NCBI GenBank assembly: GCA_003054655.1
Contig: QAYZ01000015.1
Span: 496,001-560,000 of the forward strand
DNA length: 64,000 bases
Direction of reading: 5' to 3'
Origin: Spartobacteria bacterium LR76
GTDB lineage: Bacteria > Verrucomicrobiota > Verrucomicrobiia > Chthoniobacterales > Terrimicrobiaceae
Shown: piece after piece, positions 36,596 through 45,220 of the stretch
Numbering within the stretch: the stretch's first letter is position 1
Layout: each line of letters starts with the position of its first letter
The notes under the pieces: model-generated
Databases searched by the model: none
What the model was told of the DNA's origin: nothing
Seen by the model: only the letters and a program-made list of their open reading frames with translations
Made by a program: the position numbers and the translations under genes

Positions 36596-37621
36596 ATGGC
36601 TAAAATCTACACCGACAAAGACGCAGACCTGAAAGTATTCAAAGGCAAGACCCTCGCCGTACTCGGCTTCGGCTCGCAGGGACACGCCCACGCCCTCAAC
36701 CTCAAGGAGAGCGGTGCCAAGGTCATCATCGGTCTCTATCCCGGCAGCAAGAGCCGCAAGGTTGCCGAAGACTACGGATTCAAGGTCTATGACACCGCCG
36801 AGGCTGTGAAGCTCGCCGACGTCATCTTTGTCGCCCTGCCCGACACCAAGCAGGCCGCCGTTTATAAGAAGGACATCGAGCCCAACCTGACCAAGGGCAA
36901 GACCCTCCTCTTCAGCCACGGCTTCGCCATCCATTTCAAGACCATCGTTCCGCCGAAAGACGTGAACGTGATCATGGTCGCCCCGAAAGGCCCGGGCCAC
37001 ATCGTCCGCCGCCAGTTCACCGAGGGCAAGGGCGTTCCGGCGCTCATCGCCATCTACCAAAACCCCGGCAAGGACGCGAAGAAGATCGCTCTCGCCTGGG
37101 CCAAGGGCGTCGGCGGCACCCGCGGCGGCGTGATCGAGACCTCCTTCAAGGAAGAGACCGAGACCGACCTCTTCGGCGAGCAGACCGTGCTCTGCGGCGG
37201 CGCTTCCGCCCTCGTCCAGGCTGGATTCGAGACCCTCGTCGAGGCGGGATACTCGCCCGAGATGGCGTACTTCGAGTGCCTGCATGAGCTCAAGCTCATC
37301 GTCGACCTCATGAACGAGGCTGGCATCGCTGGCATGCGCTTCTCCATCAGCGAGACCGCCAAGTGGGGCGACGTGACCGTCGGCCCGAAGATCATCGACG
37401 CTTCCGTCAAGAAGCGCATGAAGGCGGCCCTCAAGGACATCCAGACCGGCAAATTCGCCAAGGATTGGGTCAAGGAGTACGAAGGCGGCTACAAGAAGTA
37501 CAACGCCCTCCTCAAGGCCGGCGAGAAGCACCCGATCGAGAAGACGGGGACCAAGCTCCGCTCGCTCATGCCGTGGATCAAGAAGCGCGACATCAAGGGC
37601 GCCCAGGCTTCCTACAAATAA
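36596..37621 (+). CDS. ilvC: Ketol-acid reductoisomerase (class I)
   Basis: NAD(P)H- and Mg-dependent step of branched-chain amino acid synthesis. At 341 residues it is the short class I form. The cofactor loop is [18 protein letters not shown] (about residues 23-40); the catalytic region has [15 protein letters not shown] and [19 protein letters not shown]; the C-terminal part has [18 protein letters not shown] and the metal-site [10 protein letters not shown]. The leader before the ATG is pyrimidine-rich with no Shine-Dalgarno. A strong terminator follows. Confidence 0.97.
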   Translation: MAKIYTDKDADLKVFKGKTLAVLGFGSQGHAHALNLKESGAKVIIGLYPGSKSRKVAEDYGFKVYDTAEAVKLADVIFVALPDTKQAAVYKKDIEPNLTKGKTLLFSHGFAIHFKTIVPPKDVNVIMVAPKGPGHIVRRQFTEGKGVPALIAIYQNPGKDAKKIALAWAKGVGGTRGGVIETSFKEETETDLFGEQTVLCGGASALVQAGFETLVEAGYSPEMAYFECLHELKLIVDLMNEAGIAGMRFSISETAKWGDVTVGPKIIDASVKKRMKAALKDIQTGKFAKDWVKEYEGGYKKYNALLKAGEKHPIEKTGTKLRSLMPWIKKRDIKGAQASYK

Positions 37622-37641
37622 GCGTTTCGTAAAACCCTTCA

Positions 37642-37678
37642 AAACCCCGCGATGGAGTCCCTCTGTCGCGGGGTTTTT
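37642..37678 (+). terminator. Rho-independent terminator after ilvC
   Basis: Stem CCCCGCGA (37645-37652) with TCGCGGGG (37666-37673), a 13-base loop and five T; flanking A/T bases extend the stem. It begins 20 bases after the ilvC stop. The remaining 230 bases up to the next gene hold a hairpin ATGCCTC-GAAAT-GAGGCAT (37878-37896) and the promoter described below; no gene is supported there. Confidence 0.9.
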
Positions 37679-37908
37679 CCGTTTGGAGCCAGGCAAAGAG
37701 ATCCGAAACACTTCTGCAGGTGCGGAAGTTTTGGAAAAATCCCCAAAAGCGTTTATACTCCTTTCATGCGGTGAATTTCTCGCCCGAATAAAGGGCGACT
37801 TTGATCCATGGATTTTCCGATATCCCCCACTGAAAACGGGGAAAAAATCCGCGAAAAGCTCCTGGCGAAATGTCCTAATGCCTCGAAATGAGGCATTTGA
37901 AATTTCCC

Positions 37909-37937
37909 ATGACACGCTGCCAAGCGTGTGCTAGACT
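37909..37937 (+). promoter_or_regulatory. Sigma70-like promoter with palindromic spacer
   Basis: ATGACA (37909-37914) and TAGACT (37932-37937) are separated by 17 bases. The spacer carries most of a perfect inverted repeat ACACGC-TGCCAA-GCGTGT (37912-37929), so a repressor bound there would block the polymerase. The start codon follows at 37952, leaving a leader of only a few bases. Confidence 0.5.
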
Positions 37938-37951
37938 AAAAACTCGTATTT

Positions 37952-38284
37952 ATGCAAAGAAAAAGTGCGTTCTCTCGTCGTCTTCCGGATCTGGTGACTG
38001 AAGAGTTGGTAGCCGCTCTATCAAAGAAAGGAGCTTCCTTCGAATTCAAGCAACTCTTTGACGTCGTTCATGAGCGCCTGCGGGCTCGCAATGCCGCCAG
38101 CGGAGGTGAAGAAATGCTTCGTCTGCGCGCCTATGAAAAGCTTCAAAATCTCGTCTCTCGCGGAATGGTGAAAAAGACAGGCAAGAAGTACCGCGGCCTG
38201 GCCTCGCTCGCGAAGGCTCTTACGCCTCCCGAGGGCGCACCCGCTGCGCCAGCGGCTCCTGCTGCCGCAGCCACCGCGAAGTAG
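37952..38284 (+). CDS. Small basic protein of unknown function
   Basis: A 110-residue protein: basic and helical over residues 1-85 (VTEELVAALSKKGASFEFKQ, KLQNLVSRGMVKKTGKKYRG), then an Ala/Pro tail (PAAPAAPAAAATAK). The helix-turn-helix-like run LVSRGMVKKTGKKYRGLASL resembles a small winged-helix wing, so it may bind nucleic acid, but no family is recognised. It is a single-gene transcript with its own promoter (37909-37937) and terminator (38317-38349), which argues that it is a real and regulated gene. Confidence 0.8.
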   Translation: MQRKSAFSRRLPDLVTEELVAALSKKGASFEFKQLFDVVHERLRARNAASGGEEMLRLRAYEKLQNLVSRGMVKKTGKKYRGLASLAKALTPPEGAPAAPAAPAAAATAK

Positions 38285-38316
38285 TCGCTTCCGGGATTTC
38301 GTTTTCCAACACAGCA

Positions 38317-38349
38317 AAAGGCGGGCCTATAGGCTCGCCTTTTGTTTTT
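38317..38349 (+). terminator. Rho-independent terminator of the small basic protein gene
   Basis: Stem AAAGGCGGGCC / GGCTCGCCTTT (one G-T pair) with a 4-base loop, followed by TTG and a run of T up to 38350, 33 bases after the stop codon. Confidence 0.8.
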
Positions 38350-38392
38350 TCCACACGCGACCGGGAAGGACTTTCCCGACCTCCGCGGGAAT

Positions 38393-38496
38393 CGTAGGGC
38401 CAGCGTCCCGCTGGCCTGCAAGTGTGAAGGACGAAATCGACGTTCTTTTGTTCTCGGTCCATCCAGCGAACAGGTCGGCGGGACGCCGACCCTACG
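38393..38496. repeat. Pair of REP-like hairpin elements in inverted orientation
   Basis: Lies in the 313-base gap between the small basic gene and the minus-strand operon. Left element 38393-38418 contains GGCCAGCG-TCC-CGCTGGCC; right element 38471-38496 read on the minus strand contains GGTCGGCG-TCC-CGCCGACC. Both sit in the same 26-base frame (CGTAGGG....CCTG) and differ at four bases that form two compensatory pairs, so each keeps a perfect 8-bp stem with a TCC loop. Outside the elements I see nothing coding up to 38597. Confidence 0.8.
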
Positions 38497-38597
38497 GGGA
38501 TGCAGTAATCGAGCGAATATCGCGCTCCACGCCGGGGCCGAACGCAGCGTGCCGTCCCCCGCTTAGGCCCAGCGGCTCGGATGCCTCTTTTGCCGCT

Positions 38598-39182
38598 TTA
38601 TTCCTGAAACCCCTTGGGCCTGCCTAGGATCTCCGTGAGGATGACGGCGTCGCGGAGCGATTCCGGCTGCCGGAGCATCTGGCGTGCGCGAGAGGGCTTT
38701 ACCGTGCGGGAAGCCTCGGCTGCAGCAGACGCCTCAAGTGCCTTCGCTGCCTTGCGCTGCCAGTCGTGGAGCTTCGGACGCTGAGCCGGAGTGGCGGCCA
38801 CGGGCGGCGGCATCTCTCCCCGTTCCTCCATTTCGCGTACCGTGCGCACGAGCGGAGGCGGTTGCATCATCTCCCGCGGCTGGGTCGGAAGCGGAGGCGG
38901 CGTGGTTTGCTGACGCTGAACGGGCTGAGGCGGGGCGTCCTCCAGCGGAAGACCGAGCGCCTCCATGAGTCGGCGCATGTTCTCCGCAGGGTCGCCCTCG
39001 GCTTCCGGCTCCTCGTCAGAGCGGTCGTAACGGCGTGCGGCCATCGGCTGCGAGGATTCCACCTCGCCGCGGTCGATCCGCTCCTGCATCTGCCGCTTTT
39101 TTCGAGCCTCGGCAGACTTTTGAATCATCCAGTTGACCAGGCTGATGAGCCCGATCACCAAAAGGAGGATGACTTGTTCCAT
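38598..39182 (-). CDS. Membrane-anchored Pro/Gln-rich protein downstream of floA
   Basis: A 194-residue protein with one N-terminal membrane helix (about 3-20, QVILLLVIGLISLVNWMI), a basic stretch, then a long acidic and Pro/Gln-rich region (about 45-150) with few hydrophobic residues, and a conserved-looking C-terminal helix LRDAVILTEILGRPKGFQ. The layout suggests an anchor with a flexible cytosolic linker and a short docking end. It is the last gene of the nfeD-floA operon, 12 bases after floA. Function unknown. Confidence 0.75.
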   Translation of the reverse strand: MEQVILLLVIGLISLVNWMIQKSAEARKKRQMQERIDRGEVESSQPMAARRYDRSDEEPEAEGDPAENMRRLMEALGLPLEDAPPQPVQRQQTTPPPLPTQPREMMQPPPLVRTVREMEERGEMPPPVAATPAQRPKLHDWQRKAAKALEASAAAEASRTVKPSRARQMLRQPESLRDAVILTEILGRPKGFQE

Positions 39183-39194
39183 GGCTCGAGCGGC

Positions 39195-40217
39195 TTATGC
39201 GCCAGGCTGGGACTTCTCAGGAGCAGCGATGGACTCGCGCATGCTGGTATCGGACTGGAGATTCTTCATCTTCAGGTAATCCATGATGCCGAGATTGCCG
39301 CTGCGGAAAGCCTCGGCCATGGCCATGGGCACCTGGGCCTCGGACTCGACGACCTTGGCGCGCATTTCCTGCGTGCGGGCCTTCATTTCCTGCTCGCTGG
39401 CGACGGCGGCGGCGCGGCGCATCTCGGCCTTCGCCTGGGCGACGACCTTGTCGGCCTCGGCCTGCTCGGCCTGGAGCTTGGCGCCCACGTTGTCGCCGAT
39501 GTCCACGTCGGCGATATCGACCGAGAGAATCTCAAAGGCGGTGCCGCTATCGAGGCCCTTCTGGAGCACGACCTTGGAAATGCGGTCGGGATTTTCCAAT
39601 ACGTCCTTGTACGAAACCGCCGAACCAATCGAGGTCACGATACCCTCGCCGACACGGGCGATGATGGTTTCCTCGGTGGCACCGCCAACGAAGCGATCGA
39701 GATTCGAGCGCACCGTGACCCGGGCGCGGACCTTCACGCCGATACCGTCGCGAGCCACGGCGTCGATGGTCGTGCGACCGCCGCTCTGCTGCGGATTCGG
39801 GCAATCGATCACCTTTGGATTGATGCTGGTGCGCACGGCCTCCAGCACGGTCTTGCTCGTGCCCTTGATGGCGAGGTCGATGGCGCAGGCGCGGTCAAAG
39901 TCGAGCACGATGCCCGCCTTGTGCGCCGCGATGAGGGCGAGGACGACATTGGTGACATTGCCGCCCGAGAGGTAGTGAGCCTCCAGCGCATCGGTCTGGA
40001 GCGGGATGCCCGCCTGGACGGAGGTAATACGATTGTCGACGATGAGCGCGACGGGGACGCGACGCAGGCGCATGCCGATGAGCTTTGAGAAGGGAACCGG
40101 CGATCCGGCGATCTTGGCGCGCAGCCAGACTCCGAAGAAGTTGGCCAGTACGAGCACCAAAACAAGGAATACGACCGCGACAACTCCGACGATGATATAG
40201 GTGAAGAGGGGTAACAT
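39195..40217 (-). CDS. floA: Flotillin-like protein FloA (SPFH family)
   Basis: Scaffold of membrane microdomains. The 340-residue protein has an N-terminal hairpin-like hydrophobic region (about 5-30, [19 protein letters not shown]), the FloA-specific [20 protein letters not shown] and [20 protein letters not shown], and a C-terminal helical segment with [20 protein letters not shown] and the end [20 protein letters not shown]. Upstream nfeD (30 bases) is the standard partner. Length and motif order are complete. Confidence 0.95.
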   Translation of the reverse strand: MLPLFTYIIVGVVAVVFLVLVLVLANFFGVWLRAKIAGSPVPFSKLIGMRLRRVPVALIVDNRITSVQAGIPLQTDALEAHYLSGGNVTNVVLALIAAHKAGIVLDFDRACAIDLAIKGTSKTVLEAVRTSINPKVIDCPNPQQSGGRTTIDAVARDGIGVKVRARVTVRSNLDRFVGGATEETIIARVGEGIVTSIGSAVSYKDVLENPDRISKVVLQKGLDSGTAFEILSVDIADVDIGDNVGAKLQAEQAEADKVVAQAKAEMRRAAAVASEQEMKARTQEMRAKVVESEAQVPMAMAEAFRSGNLGIMDYLKMKNLQSDTSMRESIAAPEKSQPGA

Positions 40218-40247
40218 AAGCGTGGTTGGCTAAGTTCGGGCGGGAGC

Positions 40248-40739
40248 TTATGCAGATTCGCCGACTGCGCCAGTGGTTTTTCTCACAATCGTTCTCAGCC
40301 CCTCGTGGCGAATGATCTCCACGGCATCCCCAGCCTCCACTAATTCCCCCTCGGAAATGACGTCCAGCTTGCGCCCGCCTAGCAGGATCGTCCCGGCGGG
40401 ACGCAGCGGGGTGAGCGCCTCGCCAATCTGCCCGAGCAGACAGTCGACGGCGGATTTATCGGCCTTGTCGGGCGCTGAGGTGAGGATCAATCTGCGTCCG
40501 ATGGACGTGCGGGGAAAAAGCGCCATCCACGCCAGAAATCCCGCCATCGACCCAAAGAGCACAATCACCAGCGTGATTGAGCCTACGAAGGCCCCATGCT
40601 GAAGATAAGCGATAACGACCGATGCAACCAGACTGAGCGTACCCAGGATACCCAGCACCATGCCCGGCACAAAAACCTCGGCCGCGAGGAGCAGGAACCC
40701 CGCGATCCCGAGCACGATGATCCACTCAAGCCCGGCCAT
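40248..40739 (-). CDS. NfeD-like membrane protein (short form)
   Basis: Partner of flotillin-like proteins. The 163-residue protein has three or four hydrophobic helices in the first 90 residues (EWIIVLGIAGFLLLAAEVFV, LGTLSLVASVVIAYL, LVIVLFGSMAGFLAWMALF) and a C-terminal OB-fold (GEALTPLRPAGTILLGGRKL, then SEGELVEAGDAVEIIRHEG). The N-terminal ClpP-like protease domain of long NfeD proteins is absent. It starts 2 bases after the upstream gene's stop. Confidence 0.92.
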   Translation of the reverse strand: MAGLEWIIVLGIAGFLLLAAEVFVPGMVLGILGTLSLVASVVIAYLQHGAFVGSITLVIVLFGSMAGFLAWMALFPRTSIGRRLILTSAPDKADKSAVDCLLGQIGEALTPLRPAGTILLGGRKLDVISEGELVEAGDAVEIIRHEGLRTIVRKTTGAVGESA

Positions 40740-40741
40740 GG

Positions 40742-41470
40742 CTAGTTGCTCTCCTCATCGTCCTTGGGGCCGATCGTCCGCTCACCAGTCAATACCTCCT
40801 GCACGGTGCCGACCGTGCGCAAGGTGACGTTTTTCACATTGTTCGCCGTACGCCCGACGATACCGGCTGCAGTGCCGAGCACGCCGCCCAGGCGACGGGT
40901 GGGACCGTCGGAGTCCCCGCCGGGCGAGGAATGCCTCACGACAGGCGTCCCCTCGAGCGGCTGAACGACTGAGCCATCCTGAGCGGAGACCTTGAGGGTT
41001 CCCACGGGAGCGCCCATGTGGTCAAAGAGCTTCAGCGTCCAGATGGGAGCGCCGGAGACGTTTTCCGACTGAAGGTTGTAGTCGATCCAGTTGAATCCGA
41101 TGCCCTGGTTGCGCGCCTGCTGGTTGGCGATGGTGAATGCCGCGTCGGAGTCGGTATTGAGCTGGGTGAGTTTCACCGGCGGCAGGGCGGAAACGCCGCT
41201 AAAACCCCGCAAGGGCGTACGCTGGGAGACCACCACGTCGCCTGAAACCACGACCTCGCGCACACCACCCCGAGCTTGGGGATCGCTAAACAGGATCGTC
41301 CACTCCGAGGGGCGAGGCTCGCCTCGCGTGCCAGTCATCTGCACCAACGAACCGGACGGTGCCACCTTCTGCGCGGTGCGCAGCGCGGTGAAGGCGTTGC
41401 CGCCATCCGCCGCAGGAGAGGAGAGAACGGACATTGCGAAGACCGACAGAATGACAAGACCGCGCAGCAT
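40742..41470 (-). CDS. Secreted protein of unknown function heading the nfeD-floA operon
   Basis: A 242-residue protein with a signal peptide (MLRGLVILSVFAMSVLSSPAADG); I use the ATG at 41470 because the frame upstream lacks a signal. The central part (about 95-170) alternates hydrophobic and polar residues around AFTIANQQARNQGIGFNWID and APIWTLKLFDHMGAPVGTLK, resembling a PepSY-like two-layer beta unit ending in DGSVV. A basic C-terminal segment follows. The family is not recognised with confidence; the operon context suggests an envelope role. Confidence 0.75.
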   Translation of the reverse strand: MLRGLVILSVFAMSVLSSPAADGGNAFTALRTAQKVAPSGSLVQMTGTRGEPRPSEWTILFSDPQARGGVREVVVSGDVVVSQRTPLRGFSGVSALPPVKLTQLNTDSDAAFTIANQQARNQGIGFNWIDYNLQSENVSGAPIWTLKLFDHMGAPVGTLKVSAQDGSVVQPLEGTPVVRHSSPGGDSDGPTRRLGGVLGTAAGIVGRTANNVKNVTLRTVGTVQEVLTGERTIGPKDDEESN

Positions 41471-41553
41471 GGGCGGAATATCCCGCAGAGACGGAAGTTT
41501 TCCAATGGAAATTCGACACTGGAAACCGGGCGCGTGAAGTGCCAAGGTGCGGC

Positions 41554-42837
41554 ATGCCGACGTCCGAGGTCGATTCTCTCCGCCGATCCGTCCAGATTTA
41601 CAAAGGACTGGTCGAGGTGAGCGGGCTGATCAACTCCATCACCGACTACGACGAACTGCTGCGCGCCGTGCTGAATGTCGCGCGCCGCGTCATGCGCGCC
41701 GAGGCCGCGTCGCTGTTCTTCTGCGAGGAGAACGAGGACTGCATGGAACTCGCCATTTCCTCCTCGGCTGACGGTGAGTACGTAGCGCCAAAGATCCGCG
41801 TGCCGCGCGGGAGGGGCATTGCCGGCTGGGTGGTCGAGCATGGCCAGAGCCTGCTCATTCCCGACGCCTACGCAGACGACCGGTTTTACAAGGAGGCCGA
41901 CAAGCAGACGGGATTCCGCACCCGCTCGATCCTGTGCGCTCCGCTCAAGCAGGACTCCAAGATCATCGGAGTCCTCCAGGTGCTCAATCCCACGGACAAG
42001 GAGAGCTTTGACGAGCAGGACCTCGAGAGCTTCACCGCGTACTCCGACCTCACCGCCACGGCGATCGAGAAGCTGCGCACCATCGAGCGTTCCCGCGCCC
42101 AGGAACGGGTGGAGCGCGACCTTTCCATCGCGGCGGAAATCCAGCATGAACTGCTCTCCCGCGCCCTGCCGAGCAAGCTGCCGGGGGCGCTCTTTGCCGC
42201 CCATGCCACGCCCGCATCGAATGTCGGCGGAGATTTCTATAACTTTTTTGTACGCCAGGGAGAGGACATCTACTTCGCCATTGGCGACGTGTCTGGCAAG
42301 GGCATCCCCGCCTCGCTCCTGATGGCCCAGACGCTGAGCGCGATGCAGTTTGTCTTCGCCGCCGCGACCACTCCGAGCGAAGCCCTCTCGACGCTCAACT
42401 CCACGCTCCACGACCAGATCGTGCGGGGAATGTTCATCACCTCGCTCATCGGACGCCTCACCCCCGCCGAGCAACGCCTGGAAATCGCCAGCGCCGGGCA
42501 TTGCAAGCCGATCCTCATCCATGGCAATGGCGAGGCGGAGGAAATCGCGGTGGAACCCGCCCTGCCCATGGGAATTCTGCCCTCGGTGAACTATCGCCAG
42601 CTCACGTTGGATTTGCACAAAGGCGATTGGTTGGTTTGTTATACGGATGGTCTGTCGGAGTCCCGTGATGAACAGAATGGCCAGTTTTTTGGAGACACCA
42701 TCGTGGAGCGCCTCAGAGCGACTCCCTATCTCAACCCGCAGCAAATCGTCGACCGTCTGGTCGACCTGGAGGCGGCCCATCGCGGAGACGGCGGACGTCT
42801 CGATGACCTGACGATCATCGCCGGAGGAATCGCATGA
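41554..42837 (+). CDS. GAF-domain PP2C-type serine phosphatase (RsbU/SpoIIE family)
   Basis: Signalling phosphatase of partner-switching systems. The 427-residue protein has an N-terminal GAF domain (about 25-170, RVPRGRGIAGWVVEHGQSLL, LCAPLKQDSKIIGVLQVLNP) and a C-terminal SpoIIE domain with metal sites GGDFYNFF, IGDVSGKGIPASLLMAQ, GHCKPIL, YTDGLSE and DDLTII. I take the ATG at 41554 with AAGGTG upstream; a GTG at 41539 is in frame. Its stop overlaps the kinase gene (ATGA). The usual antagonist (STAS) protein and target sigma factor are not adjacent. Confidence 0.94.
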   Translation: MPTSEVDSLRRSVQIYKGLVEVSGLINSITDYDELLRAVLNVARRVMRAEAASLFFCEENEDCMELAISSSADGEYVAPKIRVPRGRGIAGWVVEHGQSLLIPDAYADDRFYKEADKQTGFRTRSILCAPLKQDSKIIGVLQVLNPTDKESFDEQDLESFTAYSDLTATAIEKLRTIERSRAQERVERDLSIAAEIQHELLSRALPSKLPGALFAAHATPASNVGGDFYNFFVRQGEDIYFAIGDVSGKGIPASLLMAQTLSAMQFVFAAATTPSEALSTLNSTLHDQIVRGMFITSLIGRLTPAEQRLEIASAGHCKPILIHGNGEAEEIAVEPALPMGILPSVNYRQLTLDLHKGDWLVCYTDGLSESRDEQNGQFFGDTIVERLRATPYLNPQQIVDRLVDLEAAHRGDGGRLDDLTIIAGGIA

Positions 42838-43253
42838 AAAACACCGTGGCGTTTGAGAGTGATACCTGCCGGCTGGCGGAGGTGCGTCACTCCGCCCGGG
42901 CCTTTCTGGAGAAGTGCGGTTTCGAGGAATGCGCCACGGAACTGCTTGTGCTGGCCATTGATGAGGCGTGCACCAATGTCATTCGGTACGCCTACGCCAA
43001 CCAATGCCGGCCGGTGCGCCTTGAGATGGAGAGCCTGACCGACCGGGTGCGATTCACCCTGCGGGATTACGGCCAGCAGTGCGACCCGAAGCTCATCCGG
43101 GGACGAGATCTCGAGGACGTACGTCCCGGCGGACTCGGCGTTCACATCATCAAGCACGTCTTTGACTTTGTGGAGTACCAGCCCTGCGCCAAGGGGACGC
43201 GGCTCGTCATGGAGAAGCGCCTCCCCCAGCCCGCCGAGGGGACCTGCTGCTGA
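42834..43253 (+). CDS. RsbW-like anti-sigma factor / serine kinase
   Basis: A 139-residue GHKL ATPase domain protein. The N box LVLAIDEACTNVIRYAYANQ (about residues 37-56) and the G-box GGLGVHIIKHVFDFVEY (about 102-118) are intact; the D-x-G motif is DYGQQCDP. It is coupled to the SpoIIE-type phosphatase, forming the kinase half of a partner-switching module. Its 3' end lies 5 bases from the convergent Gfo/Idh gene. Confidence 0.93.
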   Translation: MKNTVAFESDTCRLAEVRHSARAFLEKCGFEECATELLVLAIDEACTNVIRYAYANQCRPVRLEMESLTDRVRFTLRDYGQQCDPKLIRGRDLEDVRPGGLGVHIIKHVFDFVEYQPCAKGTRLVMEKRLPQPAEGTCC

Positions 43254-43258
43254 AAAAA

Positions 43259-44362
43259 TCAGTCGTCGATCTGCCCCGGAGCCAGCCCGAGCGGGAGCGG
43301 AGCAGGGCGCACCATGGCGCTCTTCATCTCCACATGGCGACCGCTTTCCGAAGCGTCGATGATCGAGTGCATGAGATCGAGCACATGGTAGGCGACACGT
43401 TCATTGGCGCGATGCTCGCGGCCCGAAACGAGGGCGGCAGCCATGTCGGCCACGCCGAGTCCGCGGCTGTTTTCCGCATAGCCGAACTCAAGCGGCACCG
43501 TGTGCCAGTCATTGTCGCCGCGGCGACGCAGCCAGACTTCGCCGCCGAAGGTATTCGGGTCCGGCACGCTGAGAGTTCCCTCGGAGCCGTAAATCTCGAT
43601 GCGCGGAAGGCGTGACGCCTCGACATCGAAGCTCGTCGTGAGCGTGACGACCGGACCGGATTCAAAATCCATCACGGCCGAGACATGCGTGGGCACCTCG
43701 ACATCGATCATCTGCCCGGCCAGGGGCTGGCTGGAAATCTCGCGGCGCTTGAAGCTCACGCGAGCAGAGGCGGTGACCCGGCGAACGGGGCCGAGCAGAG
43801 TCGTGAGGGCCGTGAGATAATACGGCCCCATGTCGAAAAGCGGACCTGCTCCCTTTTGGTAGAAAAAGGCGGGATTGGGGTGCCAGGATTCCGGCCCGCT
43901 ACCGAGCATGAAGGCCGATCCTGCGACGGGTACACCGATCACGCCCTCATCGATCAGGTGGCGGCAGGTCTGCAGGCCTGCGCCCAGGAAGGTATCGGGC
44001 GCGCAGCCGATGCGAAGGCCCTTGTCCCGGGCGAGGCCGATGAGGTCGCGAGCCTCGCGGCGACGGAGGGCGAGCGGCTTCTCGTTGTAAACGTGTTTGC
44101 CCTTCTTCAAGGCCGCCCAGGCGACATCGGCGTGGGCGGCGGGCACGGTGAGATTGATGACGAGGGCGACATCCGGCGAAGCCAGCAACTCCTCGACCTC
44201 CAACACCTTGGGAATGCCGTACTCCTGCGCAAGCGCCTCGGCTCGCGAACGGTCCAGATCGGCACACGCCACGATGGCGAGATTGTCAAAATTCCCTCCC
44301 GCCTGCGCGTAGATCCTGCTGATGTTCCCACACCCGATAATGCCAACCGGTAACCTGCTCAT
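43259..44362 (-). CDS. Gfo/Idh/MocA family oxidoreductase
   Basis: NAD(P)-dependent sugar or polyol dehydrogenase of unknown substrate. The 367-residue protein begins LPVGIIGCGNISRIYAQAGG (Rossmann fold) and has the family motif YNEKPLALRRREARDLI (about residues 90-107). The C-terminal domain contains SQPLAGQMIDVEVPTHVSAV and a substrate-side region FGYAENSRGLGVADMAAAL. I use the ATG at 44362. It stands alone on the minus strand beside glpF. Verrucomicrobial genomes carry many paralogues, so the substrate cannot be assigned. Confidence 0.92.
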   Translation of the reverse strand: MSRLPVGIIGCGNISRIYAQAGGNFDNLAIVACADLDRSRAEALAQEYGIPKVLEVEELLASPDVALVINLTVPAAHADVAWAALKKGKHVYNEKPLALRRREARDLIGLARDKGLRIGCAPDTFLGAGLQTCRHLIDEGVIGVPVAGSAFMLGSGPESWHPNPAFFYQKGAGPLFDMGPYYLTALTTLLGPVRRVTASARVSFKRREISSQPLAGQMIDVEVPTHVSAVMDFESGPVVTLTTSFDVEASRLPRIEIYGSEGTLSVPDPNTFGGEVWLRRRGDNDWHTVPLEFGYAENSRGLGVADMAAALVSGREHRANERVAYHVLDLMHSIIDASESGRHVEMKSAMVRPAPLPLGLAPGQIDD

Positions 44363-44473
44363 GGAGTTGCCAAAAAATTCTCGCTCAGGGCTAAAGAATT
44401 CCCCCGGTGGACGCGAGCGTATTTTCATCACAGACTCGACAAACTGCCCAAACAGGCTAAGCTAAGAATTGCA

Positions 44474-45220
44474 GTGTCCCATCCCCTCGCAGAATTCCTG
44501 GGCACAATGCTGCTCGTCCTCCTGGGCGACGGCGTCGTTGCGAATGTATTACTAGAGAAATCCAAGGGCCAGAACTCCGGCTGGATCGTGATCACAGCAG
44601 GCTGGGCGTTTGCCGTGTTTATCGCGGTGGCCGTCGTCGGTCGCATCAGCGGTGGTCATTTGAATCCGGCAGTGACCATCGCGCTGGCGACCACGGGTGC
44701 GTTTCCGTGGGCCAGTGTGCCGGGGTATATCGTGGCGCAGATGGCCGGGGCCTTCGTCGGCGCCGCCCTCGTCTGGATCATGTACTACCCGCATTGGGCA
44801 GGAACGCCTTCCGGCGAGTTGAAGCGGGCGATTTTCTGCACGGCGCCAGCGATCCGTAACGCCCCGGCGAACTTCACCGCGGAAGTGATCGGCACGTTTG
44901 TCCTGCTTTTTGGCGTCCTTGCCTTCCCCAAGGGAGCATTTGTCACACCTCCCACCGGATCTGTAATGATGGTTGACCTCGGCGCATTCGGAGCGCTACC
45001 CGTCGCCCTGCTCGTCTGGGCCATCGGTCTCTCCCTCGGCGGTCCCACCGGGTACGCCATCAACCCCGCCCGCGACCTCGGCCCGCGCCTCGCGCATTTT
45101 GTCTTACCCATTCCCGGCAAAGCCGACAGCGACTGGGGCTACGCCTGGATACCCGTCGTCGGTCCCATCGTCGGCGGCGTGCTGGCGGCGATCCTCTACA
45201 TGGCACTGGGCAAATACTAA
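44474..45220 (+). CDS. glpF: Glycerol facilitator (aquaporin family)
   Basis: Channel for glycerol uptake. The 248-residue protein has six membrane helices and both half-helix motifs: GGHLNPAVTIA (about residues 59-69) and GYAINPARDLGPRLAH (about 195-210), where the Asp after NPAR and a Gly-rich constriction favour the glycerol branch. The start is a GTG at 44474. It is followed after 20 bases by glpK, which supports glycerol as substrate. Confidence 0.93.
   Translation: MSHPLAEFLGTMLLVLLGDGVVANVLLEKSKGQNSGWIVITAGWAFAVFIAVAVVGRISGGHLNPAVTIALATTGAFPWASVPGYIVAQMAGAFVGAALVWIMYYPHWAGTPSGELKRAIFCTAPAIRNAPANFTAEVIGTFVLLFGVLAFPKGAFVTPPTGSVMMVDLGAFGALPVALLVWAIGLSLGGPTGYAINPARDLGPRLAHFVLPIPGKADSDWGYAWIPVVGPIVGGVLAAILYMALGKY

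Noticed and set aside
37683-37934. 83-codon plus-strand frame before the small basic protein gene
   Set aside because: No family, no ribosome-binding site, overlaps the hairpin at 37878-37896 and the promoter; better explained as regulatory DNA.
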